A stretch of 51,584 bases of DNA, from contig JAEZKC010000043.1 of the NCBI GenBank assembly GCA_023436205.1, forward strand, positions 1-51,584, written 5' to 3'. Within the stretch, counting starts at the first letter, position 1. Each line of letters opens with the position of its first letter. Origin of the DNA: Fibrobacterota bacterium (GTDB lineage Bacteria; Fibrobacterota; Chitinivibrionia; Chitinivibrionales; Chitinispirillaceae). Position numbers and translations under genes: made by a program. Shown here piece after piece: positions 42,060-50,795 of this stretch. The notes below the pieces were generated by a model. That model saw only the letters and a program-made list of their open reading frames with translations, was not told the origin of the DNA and ran no database searches.

Positions 42060-42878
42060 CTACTTTACCCACATCAGTTGATTGAGTCTGTTCTTCACCT
42101 CTACGCTCTGAGGATCAACAGTCAGAGCTTTTTCGTAATTAGCCCTGGCATCCTTGTACTTGCCCTGCCACTCCAATACAGTACCTATCCCCAAATAAGC
42201 TTCAATTGACGTCTGCTCCAGACCAAGAACCGATTTATACTCTGCAATGGATTCACTGAACTTCTTCTGCCATGAATAAACCTCCGCTCTCTGCAACTTC
42301 GCATGTATCAGCCATTGCTTTTCCGGTTTTGCTGCGATAAGCTTATCAAGCTCTGCAACTGCCTCTTTGAACTTTTTCTGCCAACTCAGCAGTACCCCAA
42401 CCTGATATGCTGATTCTGCATCCGCCGGATCTTTTTTTAAAACCGACCTGTAAAGAAAAAGCGCTGCCTCGTATTCCTTGTTCCATCCTAGAGCGCGGGC
42501 CAATCCCTTTTGGATTTCAAGATGTTCTGGAAAATCCTTATGCAGAATCCGGTACTTTTCTATGGATTTTTTAAACTCCTTATTGTACCCCAATGCGGAA
42601 GCAAGGAGAATTCTTGATTCAAGATCGTCAACATTTGTCTCCACTTGCTTTTCAAGAAATTTCTTCGCCTGCTCCATTTCATACAGTTCATGATACGCCT
42701 TGCCCAGCAGGCCCCATGCTTCAGGCTTTTCTTTACAATTGTCTAGAATCAGCACGACTTTCCTGTAATCCCCTTCTTCAGCCAGAGGCCGGGCGTCCGA
42801 AATACAATCTGCCAGTATGGAACTTCCCGTGAGTAAAACCGCAGAAACACATATCACCAAAAAATTAGTTCTGACCAT
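42060..42878 (-). CDS. Periplasmic TPR protein (YaiO N-terminal-like scaffold)
   Basis: A 272-residue exported protein: signal peptide (NFLVICVSAVLLTGSSILA) then about six TPR units from residue 30 on. Repeated phrases such as LARALGWNKEYEAALFLYRSVL, GVLLSWQKKFKEAVAELDKL and AEVYSWQKKFSESIAEYKSVL carry the W at the turn seen in the TPR part of YaiO/PgaA-like proteins. In synthase-dependent systems (BcsC, AlgK, PgaA) such TPR scaffolds link the synthase to the outer-membrane pore. Here the TPR part and the barrel are separate genes 15 bases apart. Confidence 0.8.
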   Translation of the reverse strand: MVRTNFLVICVSAVLLTGSSILADCISDARPLAEEGDYRKVVLILDNCKEKPEAWGLLGKAYHELYEMEQAKKFLEKQVETNVDDLESRILLASALGYNKEFKKSIEKYRILHKDFPEHLEIQKGLARALGWNKEYEAALFLYRSVLKKDPADAESAYQVGVLLSWQKKFKEAVAELDKLIAAKPEKQWLIHAKLQRAEVYSWQKKFSESIAEYKSVLGLEQTSIEAYLGIGTVLEWQGKYKDARANYEKALTVDPQSVEVKNRLNQLMWVK

Positions 42879-42893
42879 AAATCCCCCCTGAAG

Positions 42894-44096
42894 CTAAAAC
42901 TCGTAATCGATTTTCATTCTAAATGTATTCAGATAGTAACGCATGGAACTGAAGTAACCCCATGACTCATAAGGAAACGAGAAATAATCATACGAACAGG
43001 TTATTCTGGAATTCTCATTCAGGAGTAACTCAGCGCCCACTTCTGCAGACATTGGAGCTGTAAACTTTTCTGTATACTTATATTCGGGACTATATCTTAT
43101 AGATGGATCAAAGCTGTCCTTGTACTCATCATAATCGATTTTCTGCTGCGAGGAATAGAAAGGGAACACTGTTTTACCAGTTACTTTCAATTTCCCAAGA
43201 GAAAAGGGGACAGATACAATCAGGTTGTGAGCATATCGATTTAATGGCACATCCGTTCCAGCATAGGGAAAATTTGAATACTGCATGTGCGGATAGACTG
43301 ATGGTATCACAACACCCCCCGGACCTCTTGGACCACCGGACTGGATCACATCCTCCTCCCCAGTGATCATGTACTTACTATCAAGAGCATTCTTCCATTC
43401 GAATGCATACCCCAGATATAAGGGACTTAATACTCCACTGTATGCGTATGCTGAAAATGTCTGAACAACATTTTTATCGAGCACATTCAGGGAATCAGCC
43501 AACCCTCTTGGGCGAGCCTCGAAAAGAGCAGTATCCAGAAGTGAATCCTGAGGCAGAAAGTATTCATGACGATAACTGATGGACATCTCACCTGCAGGTC
43601 CCAGTCTCCTCTTGAGCTCTGCAAGAAAACCGGCAGAAGAGATGTTGTTGAGAAGCACTGCTGCCCGGGTGATCCTTCCTGTGTACCACCCCTGAGTTGT
43701 CAAGCTTATATCAGGTCCCAATGCAAGCACTGCATTCACATTCCCCAATGGCACCAGTCTTTGATCAATTACCTGATCAACACCACCCCTTACCTCAAGG
43801 GTGTGAACCAGTCCCGAAAAGTTGATCTGCAGACCGGCATCTGCTGATATAACGGATGCTTCATGTTCTTTAACCCCTTTGTGAGCGGGCTGAAAATTGA
43901 AGAAATACTTGGAATTGATTTTAAGTAAAAGCTTTTCAGAAAAACTGTGCTCGAAAGTTATGGCATTATCCGAAATCTGCGTCGGGAGCATATCAAAGGA
44001 ATAAGAGCTGCTTACTTCGATCTTTGAACCTGCAGCAGTATAAGAAACAAATAGAAAAACAGAGAGAAACAAATACCGTTTATTGAACATTGTCAT
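42894..44096 (-). CDS. Outer-membrane beta-barrel, probable polysaccharide export pore (YaiO-like)
   Basis: A 400-residue protein with signal peptide (RYLFLSVFLFVSYTAAG). A strand-rich body alternates hydrophobic and polar residues (LLLKINSKYFFNFQP, EMSISYRHEYFLP, LGYAFEWKNALD, LLLNENSRITCSYDYF). It ends in MKIDYEF, a C-terminal phenylalanine typical of BAM-assembled barrels. The start overlaps the SDR gene by 4 bases (ATGA). Followed by a TPR protein and a GT2 synthase, it fits the pore of a synthase-dependent exopolysaccharide exporter. YaiO is the nearest known type, by plan and not by clear motif. Confidence 0.75.
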   Translation of the reverse strand: MTMFNKRYLFLSVFLFVSYTAAGSKIEVSSSYSFDMLPTQISDNAITFEHSFSEKLLLKINSKYFFNFQPAHKGVKEHEASVISADAGLQINFSGLVHTLEVRGGVDQVIDQRLVPLGNVNAVLALGPDISLTTQGWYTGRITRAAVLLNNISSAGFLAELKRRLGPAGEMSISYRHEYFLPQDSLLDTALFEARPRGLADSLNVLDKNVVQTFSAYAYSGVLSPLYLGYAFEWKNALDSKYMITGEEDVIQSGGPRGPGGVVIPSVYPHMQYSNFPYAGTDVPLNRYAHNLIVSVPFSLGKLKVTGKTVFPFYSSQQKIDYDEYKDSFDPSIRYSPEYKYTEKFTAPMSAEVGAELLLNENSRITCSYDYFSFPYESWGYFSSMRYYLNTFRMKIDYEF

Positions 44097-45001
44097 TTCA
44101 CCGCCGATAAAGATGCACGCTCAAAACTCACAACCTTTTTCAGCCCATCCTTCAAGCCGACCTTGGGAGTCCAGCCCGTTTCCTTCACCAGCTTTTCAGG
44201 AGATAGGCAATACTGCCATGATTCATTGACTCTATAGGGAAGAGCTCCAATCTGCAGTAATTCTTTGCTTCCGATCACCTCTTCCACCATTCTTGCTGCA
44301 CTTTTCATCGTGATAGCACTTCCGGTTCCTACATTGAAAGTACCATTCAGATTTGAACGTGCTGCAAGTTCCAGCGCTGAAATAAAATCGTCGATGTAAA
44401 GGAAATCTCTAGTCTGCTCACCCTCAGTCATGGGGAATGTTTCCCCAGCAAGAAGTGACTTAACTACTGATGGGATGAACATAGAACCGCCCTGAGATGG
44501 ACCGTAGAGCACTGCCGCTCTGAATATGGCAAAAGGCAATCCATATCGTCGGGAATAGAGCCGAATCATCTCTTCTGCGGCAAATTTGGAATAACCGTAG
44601 AAATCCTCAGGGATGCATGCCATATCTTCTGTAAAAGGACCCTTCTGATTGCCGTAAACAAGCCCGGATGAGGAGAAAATGAACTTGCTCTTGTTTACCT
44701 TTGCGGCTTCCAGGACATGCATTGTCCCGTTCACGTTTGCATTGATGAGCAGAGTGCGGGATTGGGCATCATCTGCTTTGGAAAGAAGCCCCGCCAGATG
44801 AACAATGATGTCGGGCTTCAAACGACTGATTACATCAATGCAGGAATCATTGCGAATGTCTGCTGAACAAAAGAGATAGCCGTTACTGCCGCTCTCCTGA
44901 ATATCCACCCCCACGACAGAGAATTCCTTCTGTCTGCTGAGAAGCTGGATGAGGCTGCGTCCCACAAAGCCGTTAGCCCCCGTAATCACTACTGTGCCCA
45001 T
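44093..45001 (-). CDS. NAD(P)-dependent epimerase/reductase (extended SDR), CDP-sugar pathway
   Basis: A 302-residue extended short-chain dehydrogenase/reductase. It has the nucleotide-binding ITGANGFVG, IIVHLAG, the catalytic FSSSGLVYG and YGYSK (YxxxK), and RDFLYIDDFISAL before the sugar-binding C-terminal part. It overlaps rfbG by 13 bases. After CDP-glucose 4,6-dehydratase, a 4-reductase or epimerase acting on CDP-4-keto-6-deoxyglucose is expected. CDP-paratose or CDP-abequose synthases are related, but the RfbH dehydratase they need is not in the window. The product is therefore more likely a 6-deoxyhexose; its stereochemistry cannot be read. Confidence 0.8.
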   Translation of the reverse strand: MGTVVITGANGFVGRSLIQLLSRQKEFSVVGVDIQESGSNGYLFCSADIRNDSCIDVISRLKPDIIVHLAGLLSKADDAQSRTLLINANVNGTMHVLEAAKVNKSKFIFSSSGLVYGNQKGPFTEDMACIPEDFYGYSKFAAEEMIRLYSRRYGLPFAIFRAAVLYGPSQGGSMFIPSVVKSLLAGETFPMTEGEQTRDFLYIDDFISALELAARSNLNGTFNVGTGSAITMKSAARMVEEVIGSKELLQIGALPYRVNESWQYCLSPEKLVKETGWTPKVGLKDGLKKVVSFERASLSAVK

Positions 45002-46098
45002 GCAGCGCCTCCGCTTCTGGCATCTTCGACATACGCCGAAAGATCATCTCTGCTCAGAACCTTCCCGTTGCTGTAATATTCCCTGTACCAGTTAATGGTG
45101 CAGGCGATAGCAGTACGCGCATTCCACAGTGGCCTCCAGCCCAGATCTCCCCGTGATTTGCAGGTATCAAGTTTGAGGTACCGAGCTTCATGCGGATGCT
45201 TTCCGTCGCAATCAATACCATACTCCATCTCAGGCCAGCAGTTCTTTACAACCCTCAACACCTGCTCAACCGTAAGCGCATCATCATCACTTGGCCCGAA
45301 GTTCCACCCGTCCGCACACCGCACATCCTCCTTGAGCAGCCTCCAGCCCACCATTAGATAGCCGGAGAGACACTCAAGAACATGCTGCCATGGCCGGATT
45401 GACCCGGGAGAACGGATATTCACCTGTTCCCCATTGGCCGATGCTCTCACGATGTCTGGAATGAGTCTGTCCATGGCCCAATCTCCCCCACCGATCACAT
45501 TTCCTGCACGAACAGTGGAAATGAGCATGGAATGGGTTTTACCGAAATTATCCGGGTGATGAAATGATCTTCTGTAAGAGGAAACCGCTATCTCGGTGCA
45601 TCCCTTGGATGCGCTGTAAGGATCGTACCCCCCGAAGGGATCGGTTTCCCGGTAGCCCCACACCCATTCTTTATTTTCATAAACCTTATCGGAGGTAATC
45701 ACTATGCAGGCCTTTACACAACCGGCCTTTCTGCAGGCCTCCAGAACATTAAGCGTGCCGATAACATTGGTGGCAAACGTGGACACCGGTTCTTTATACG
45801 ACAAACGCACCAGAGGCTGAGCCGCCAGATGAAACACCACCTCCGGTTTCTGAGTCATAAGGAAATTGTCAAGCTTTACAGTATCAAGAATATCCCCGAT
45901 CTGAAAATCCATATTCACATCGAGAAGTGAAAAATGATCGGGACTGCTGGGTGCAGGAAGAGAATAACCGCTCACCCTTGCCCCCATGTTCGAAAGCCAC
46001 AACGAAAGCCACGAACCTTTAAACCCTGTATGCCCGGTCACCAGCACTTTTCTGTTGCGGTAAACTCCGCCAAAGAGGCTTTCCATTTTTTCAAACAT
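44989..46098 (-). CDS. rfbG: CDP-glucose 4,6-dehydratase
   Basis: A 369-residue SDR-fold enzyme converting CDP-glucose to CDP-4-keto-6-deoxyglucose with bound NAD. The RfbG hallmark VTGHTGFKGSWLSLWL is at the N-terminus. It also has VFHLAAQPLVRLSY, VITSDKVYENKEW, YDPYSASKGCTEI (YxxxK), RAGNVIGGGDWA and IRPWQHVLE. The ATG at 46098 overlaps the rfbF stop (TGATG), with GGAGG 8 bases upstream. The pair rfbF-rfbG is the standard entry into CDP-6-deoxy-sugar synthesis. Confidence 0.94.
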   Translation of the reverse strand: MFEKMESLFGGVYRNRKVLVTGHTGFKGSWLSLWLSNMGARVSGYSLPAPSSPDHFSLLDVNMDFQIGDILDTVKLDNFLMTQKPEVVFHLAAQPLVRLSYKEPVSTFATNVIGTLNVLEACRKAGCVKACIVITSDKVYENKEWVWGYRETDPFGGYDPYSASKGCTEIAVSSYRRSFHHPDNFGKTHSMLISTVRAGNVIGGGDWAMDRLIPDIVRASANGEQVNIRSPGSIRPWQHVLECLSGYLMVGWRLLKEDVRCADGWNFGPSDDDALTVEQVLRVVKNCWPEMEYGIDCDGKHPHEARYLKLDTCKSRGDLGWRPLWNARTAIACTINWYREYYSNGKVLSRDDLSAYVEDARSGGAAWAQ

Positions 46099-46907
46099 CA
46101 CCAGATCCTCCAGGGTGCCTTATCCTCTGCCCACATCTTGTTGAGTGAAGAATAATCCTTATAGGTATCCATGCAGTACCAGGACCCTTCGTGTTTAAAC
46201 ATTCCGATCTGCCCTTCACGCACCAGGCGCTTGAAAGGCTTCTCCTCAAGCACGGTTTCGTCTCCATCGATATAATCGAAAACCTTGTCTGAAAGGACGA
46301 AATATCCTCCGTTAATCACCCCCGGGAGCGAAGGTTTTTCCCTGAAGGAGGTGATTGACCCGTCCTCACTATACTCCACAATGCCGAAAGTGGTTGGCAA
46401 ATGCACTCCGGTAAGCGTAGCCAGTTTTCCACTCTGCTCATGAAAACTCAACAGTTTTCGAATGTCCACATCCGAAACACCATCGCCATAGGTACAGAAG
46501 AATTTATCATTATCAATGTATTTAGCAATTCTTTTCAACCTCCCTCCAGTCATGGTGTCTTCACCGGTGATGGCGAAGGTGATCTGCCAGTCGTCCACGT
46601 CGGCATCCTCCTTTTTGCAGCCGTCGTAATGAAAGGTCTTATTTTCGCGATCTTTTATAGTCATGGTGAAATCATGAGTTCTGGTGTGATAGTTTTCGAA
46701 GTAGTTGACAATCATTTCACCCTTGTAGCCCAGGCAGAGGATAAACCGCTTTACCCCGAAGGAGGAGTAGATTTTCATAATGTGCCACAGGATGGGCTTC
46801 CCTCCGATATCAATAAGCGGCTTTGGCCTGTCTTCGGCAACCGAACGGATCCGGGTACCCTGCCCGCCGCACAGAATCACTGCCTGAAAATTAGAAAGAT
46901 CGGTCAT
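46098..46907 (-). CDS. rfbF: Glucose-1-phosphate cytidylyltransferase
   Basis: A 269-residue nucleotidyltransferase making CDP-glucose from CTP and glucose-1-phosphate. The start is the ATG at 46907 after AAGGGGAGTGACATC; a longer frame reaches back to 46955 without a site. The signature AVILCGGQGTRIRS, RPKPLIDIGGKPILWHIMKIY, TFAITGEDTMTGGRLKRI in two halves (TGEDTMTGGRLKRI), CTYGDGVSDVDI and VINGGYFVL match RfbF. It is the first gene of the nine-gene polysaccharide operon. Confidence 0.94.
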   Translation of the reverse strand: MTDLSNFQAVILCGGQGTRIRSVAEDRPKPLIDIGGKPILWHIMKIYSSFGVKRFILCLGYKGEMIVNYFENYHTRTHDFTMTIKDRENKTFHYDGCKKEDADVDDWQITFAITGEDTMTGGRLKRIAKYIDNDKFFCTYGDGVSDVDIRKLLSFHEQSGKLATLTGVHLPTTFGIVEYSEDGSITSFREKPSLPGVINGGYFVLSDKVFDYIDGDETVLEEKPFKRLVREGQIGMFKHEGSWYCMDTYKDYSSLNKMWAEDKAPWRIW

Positions 46908-46939
46908 GATGTCACTCCCCTTGAAAAAACAGATTAGTA

Positions 46940-46968
46940 AGTCTACTATTCGCAACGATTTATGGCAA
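46940..46968 (-). promoter_or_regulatory. Candidate promoter of the polysaccharide operon
   Basis: On the minus strand TTGCCA (46968-46963), a 17-base spacer and TAGACT (46945-46940) lie 33 bases before the rfbF ATG. The -10 box is only a 4 of 6 match. The rest of the 325-base gap to 47233 is AT-rich with no gene or clear structure. Confidence 0.4.
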
Positions 46969-47232
46969 ACATTCGACTATTCGGAGGAGGAGTCTTATCA
47001 ATAAGCATGCCAATTCCGAAATTGTTGTTTTGGATAGAATTGGGAACTTTTCATAAACGACAGCGAAAGATTGGTGTGGTCAAATAACCACAGCATTAAT
47101 TGCTAAATGGCCACAAGATACCATTTCTCAATAAAAATCAATGCGTTATAAACAGAAATGACCTGTAGTGAATAAACTACAGTTTAAAAGGAAGTCTGGA
47201 GTTTGGGGGAAACGGGGATCCAGGACCATTTG

Positions 47233-48315
47233 TCAGTGAGTGAATGTTGCTTCTGATCTCTGGCTTCTGGCCTCTATCACTTTCCCTATCTCCTCTGCCA
47301 GCTCCTCCCCTATCTCCCTCTGCGCCTCGGCATTAGGATGCCAGTCACAGCCGCACCGTCGGGCGGGTAAACTCTTGAAGGAGAAGAAATGAAGGTTAGC
47401 GCGGCCATTTAGCCGCTCCGAGGAAACGATATCGTTTACATAAGTATATAATGGCTCCCTTGAAGAGCTCATGCATACGATCTCAACACCCGGGTACCTG
47501 CGTTCGATTTCATTTAGAAAAGCCATATAATAACTCTGAAACATCTCTCTGGAGGGATAGGGCCTTGTGGAGAAATCGTTGACTCCGCAGCTGAACACCA
47601 CAACATCCGGCTTCCACGCCCTGAAATCCCACTTGGCAGTGGTATCGTTTTTCAGAGTGTTCTTGTAATAGTAGCTCATGGTCCTGATTCCCGAGACGAA
47701 GGGTGCAGCCCAATTGCGCACCACTCCCCGTCCCGAAGCACCCAGCAGGTGATAGTCGGCGTTCAGAATTCGAGCTGCAACCGGTCCAAAGGACAGATCT
47801 GCGTTGGAATAAACTTCCGGAGTATCGCATCGAAGCTTGCTGGTCTCCACGCCAAACCCCAGTAGATTTGAACCACCGATAAATTCAATTTTTAAACGTG
47901 AAACAGACGGCAGTGGTTCCAGAGTTCGCGCTGAATCCAGGAAAAATCCTTTGAGAGTACAAAAGCCGCTCTTCCGCTCAAAGCGCTTACTGATCCGAAG
48001 ATAGTGCACCGTATCTTTCAGCCCGGAAGCAAGTACATACTCTCTCTCAAGAGAATCGAACTGCAGAACCGTTGTGCGCTCATCCAGTTCGATATTGTAA
48101 TAACAGCTGTCCCCTTTTACTTTGACCGCGCAGGATGTACCCCTGAATTTAAGCTCTATACTCACTCCAGGCCAGTCAAAACGGGGTTGAGAGGGATTCC
48201 TCATGTCGAAGCGGCCGTTGTACCTGATTAGCGGGTTTGACGCGGAGATAAAGGTGCGGGCCTGTGCGAGCATCGGAAAAAACATCAGGAGAAGAGAAAT
48301 GACTGCAGTTCTGAT
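47233..48315 (-). CDS. Secreted SGNH/GDSL esterase, CE2-like, possibly starting at AUC
   Basis: A carbohydrate-esterase-family-2-like protein: an N-terminal beta domain (to about 130) then an SGNH hydrolase. The SGNH domain has IEFIGGSNLLGFGVE (Ser in a GGS instead of GDS block), SCGVNDFS (GxND block) and CGCDWHPN (D-x-H block). Such enzymes usually remove acetyl groups from polysaccharides. The first ATG (48285) would leave only a short leader. Ten codons earlier an ATC at 48313-48315, 4 bases after GGGAGGG, would give a perfect signal peptide, MRTAVISLLLMFFPMLAQA, 360 residues in all. I use that start; a base change from ATG or a rare AUC start are both possible. It is not part of the polysaccharide operon but could act on the same polymer. 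Confidence 0.75.
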   Translation of the reverse strand: MRTAVISLLLMFFPMLAQARTFISASNPLIRYNGRFDMRNPSQPRFDWPGVSIELKFRGTSCAVKVKGDSCYYNIELDERTTVLQFDSLEREYVLASGLKDTVHYLRISKRFERKSGFCTLKGFFLDSARTLEPLPSVSRLKIEFIGGSNLLGFGVETSKLRCDTPEVYSNADLSFGPVAARILNADYHLLGASGRGVVRNWAAPFVSGIRTMSYYYKNTLKNDTTAKWDFRAWKPDVVVFSCGVNDFSTRPYPSREMFQSYYMAFLNEIERRYPGVEIVCMSSSREPLYTYVNDIVSSERLNGRANLHFFSFKSLPARRCGCDWHPNAEAQREIGEELAEEIGKVIEARSQRSEATFTH

Positions 48316-48539
48316 CGGTCCCTCCCGGCGTACATGGGTTTCAGTATAAATATGGTGTATTCTGAACCGTTAAGACAAGAGTGATTGTTTAAATTTGATT
48401 CTTCAGCAGACAGTACTATACAGGTAAGATTCTGCCTGAATACCATGAGATGTATACATTCATGGTTCTGTATAAAAAGAATCTCTCGATCAACAAACTA
48501 TGAAGCACTGTATTGTAATTAAGGTAATGTTTTCACCAG

Positions 48540-49241
48540 TTACGACTTGTCATTCCTTTCATAACGCCGACGTTCTCCTTCAGTTTCATCATACCTGCTC
48601 TTAATTGATTGATCTATGTCTCTACTTTCACTCTGATTGGAATCCTCCGTTAATCCCTTTTCCACATTTACCTGTTTCAAAGGGGCCTCCATACGGTTGG
48701 TGTTCCCCTCAGCAATGCCGTTACGGGAAATTATTCGAAGCATTTCCGGGTGCTTATCGAGTGTCTGCAAAGCACGTGTAAAGATGCTGTTAATCTGCTT
48801 TAGTCTCACTTTGAGAATCGCCCGCGCCTTCAAGCCCTTGATGTCAAGATCCAGTTTTTCTATATCAGCGTATGCCCCCACATCTATCCGCACCATATTG
48901 GCTAATTGAGCACTCAGCGACACGCGGGCTGTCAGCCCCTCAACTTTAAGCTTGGTCTCGTCAGCCTCAAGCGTGGGTACGTCAAGAAGTACATCCGGAA
49001 GAGTTTCGGTGGCCTCTTCCCCCTCCTCCCTCTTCTCGGCCAGCGGTCCGCTTTGACCGAGCTTTTCTGTCTGGGGCTCAGGAGTATTTTCTGCTTCTTT
49101 GAGTTTCACACATCCATTGCCACTATTCCTATTCTCAATCTGCTTAAAAATCTCGACCAGTTCCTCCTCGGTTGGTTGGGAATCCCCAGTCAGTTCGAGT
49201 GTTTTTCCCGTTTCAGGGTCAGTGATTCTGAATTTCGGCAT
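48540..49241 (-). CDS. Companion protein of the SYLF gene, repeat-like amphipathic core
   Basis: A 233-residue protein of unrecognised family. The N-terminus (PKFRITDPETGKTLELTGDSQPTEEEL, read in parts) resembles a small regulatory beta-hairpin. After an acidic linker, residues about 82-165 show repeated LKVEGLTARVSLSAQLANMV and LDLDIKGLKARAILKVRL patterns, then IFTRALQTLDKHPEML. The C-terminal 60 residues are charged and disordered. No signal peptide is seen. Its ATG overlaps the SYLF gene's TAA by one base (TAATG), so the two are coupled and probably work together, perhaps at a membrane surface. Confidence 0.6.
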   Translation of the reverse strand: MPKFRITDPETGKTLELTGDSQPTEEELVEIFKQIENRNSGNGCVKLKEAENTPEPQTEKLGQSGPLAEKREEGEEATETLPDVLLDVPTLEADETKLKVEGLTARVSLSAQLANMVRIDVGAYADIEKLDLDIKGLKARAILKVRLKQINSIFTRALQTLDKHPEMLRIISRNGIAEGNTNRMEAPLKQVNVEKGLTEDSNQSESRDIDQSIKSRYDETEGERRRYERNDKS

Positions 49242-50644
49242 TATGGCACCTGCTTTACAATAAATCTTCCGATCTTTTTAACCAGGGCATCTTCCTTTTT
49301 CTCTTCCTGCTTACTCTCCTCAGAATTGTCTTTACCTTCACCCTGTCCCTGCTCTTGTGATTTATCCTGCTCCTGTGATTTACCCCCCTCCTGAATTTTA
49401 CCTTCACCAGGTACTTTACCATTTCCCCACCGGTCCACTTTGCCCTTTGACAAAAAAGCCGGCTTGAAAATAAATTTTTGAGCTCCAAGGGCTGCCTCGA
49501 TCACCATCCCACCATCTGTAATGGCAACTATCTCTATACCCTGATATTTGGTCGTCTTCATGACACCAGCTTTCACCATGGTAGCCGCAGCATTTGCAGC
49601 AAAAGATATCTTCCCCTGTTTGAATTTATCGAGGCTGGCCTTGTCGGAAAAGACCAGAATCTCGGTGAATGTCTGGCCCCCCAGCTGCACACCGATAGTT
49701 ACCTGTATCAGCTGCGCATACCCTGCCACCTTATGCTGCTCAATAATCTCCCCTTTCCCTGCAGCTCCTCCGACCACCAGACTTGCTCCACCGATATTCG
49801 GGAAAACCGCATACGCGTAAGCATCCTTGATTCTGGATTCCAGTTTGGGGTTCATTTCGTGAATTAACTGCAGAACCACATCAATCTCACTGTGCAATGA
49901 TTCACTCACCTTCTGCTCAGCCTGTAGCGCAGAAAGCTGGTTTGCAAACTTGCCGACTATCGACAGTACCCCTTTTTTGTGAGGAAGAACAGGGGAGATG
50001 AAACGAAGGGTCGAAACAGCGCTACTGAGAATGGGATGAGACATGAGCTTTTCCAGAACTTTTTTGCCCACCACACCACCGGCAAGGTCTTTTGTATCAA
50101 TTCCTGCTATAATGGAAGCAGTATCTTCTATTCCTGTTCCCTGAGACTCACTCGGCTTCACTTTTCTTTGTCCGTCGCTTTTTTCAGGGGGAATAAACAT
50201 GATTTTCGATCCACCCAGTGATGCCTCCAGAAGCATCCCCCCGGAAGAAAAGGAGTGTGCGACAACGTCTGCGAAATTGGTTGTCCCCGAAGCAGCGATC
50301 TTTAAAATGACAGCCGATGCATGAGCCGAAAACCCTACACTCCCCAGGCGTTTGAATTTTTCAAAGGCTTCCTTTTTATTGAACAGGACAACCTCTGTAA
50401 ATGTCTGGCCGCCCACCTGAACCCCGACCGTCATCTGACTCAGAGTAGCAAAACCAACCGGCTGCCCCTGCTCGTACACTTCACCCTGGCCGTAGGCACC
50501 GCCTAGGACTACACCTGCTCTTCCAACTGAAGGGAATACTGCATAGGCATACGCTTTTTCGATCTCCTTCTTCAGTTTGGGGTGTTGCTTCTGCAGACGC
50601 TTGGCAGCGGATTCAGCTTCTTCGTGTATAAGGGTCTCCAACAT
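49241..50644 (-). CDS. Protein with two SYLF (Ysc84-like) lipid-binding domains
   Basis: A 467-residue protein with two copies of the SYLF/DUF500 domain, at about 1-160 and 250-405. Each contains a matching block: AYAYAVFPSVGRAGVVLGGAYGQGEVYE-type (YAYAVFPSVGRAG; YAYAVFPNIGGAS), VGVQVGGQTFTEVVLF and IGVQLGGQTFTEILVF, then SFSSGGMLLEASLGGSK and TDGGMVIEAALGAQK. SYLF domains bind phosphoinositides or lipids in eukaryotes and are of unknown role in bacteria. A linker with IVGKFANQLSALQAEQ joins them. The C-terminal tail is a Gln/Glu/Lys low-complexity segment ending in a basic amphipathic stretch. Start: GGAG seven bases before the ATG. No signal peptide. Confidence 0.85.
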   Translation of the reverse strand: MLETLIHEEAESAAKRLQKQHPKLKKEIEKAYAYAVFPSVGRAGVVLGGAYGQGEVYEQGQPVGFATLSQMTVGVQVGGQTFTEVVLFNKKEAFEKFKRLGSVGFSAHASAVILKIAASGTTNFADVVAHSFSSGGMLLEASLGGSKIMFIPPEKSDGQRKVKPSESQGTGIEDTASIIAGIDTKDLAGGVVGKKVLEKLMSHPILSSAVSTLRFISPVLPHKKGVLSIVGKFANQLSALQAEQKVSESLHSEIDVVLQLIHEMNPKLESRIKDAYAYAVFPNIGGASLVVGGAAGKGEIIEQHKVAGYAQLIQVTIGVQLGGQTFTEILVFSDKASLDKFKQGKISFAANAAATMVKAGVMKTTKYQGIEIVAITDGGMVIEAALGAQKFIFKPAFLSKGKVDRWGNGKVPGEGKIQEGGKSQEQDKSQEQGQGEGKDNSEESKQEEKKEDALVKKIGRFIVKQVP

Positions 50645-50795
50645 AGTTTTTCTCCATGATTAGCGGATCTCGGACCTGTCTATAGTAGTTTTTGCAAATG
50701 CAATGCCTGAGCTGCCCCCCTCGGCATAAGAACTGCTTGTATTCAATAAGTAAAGCTTACATGCAAGCGAAGCCTCTTACATAGGAGAAAAACAG

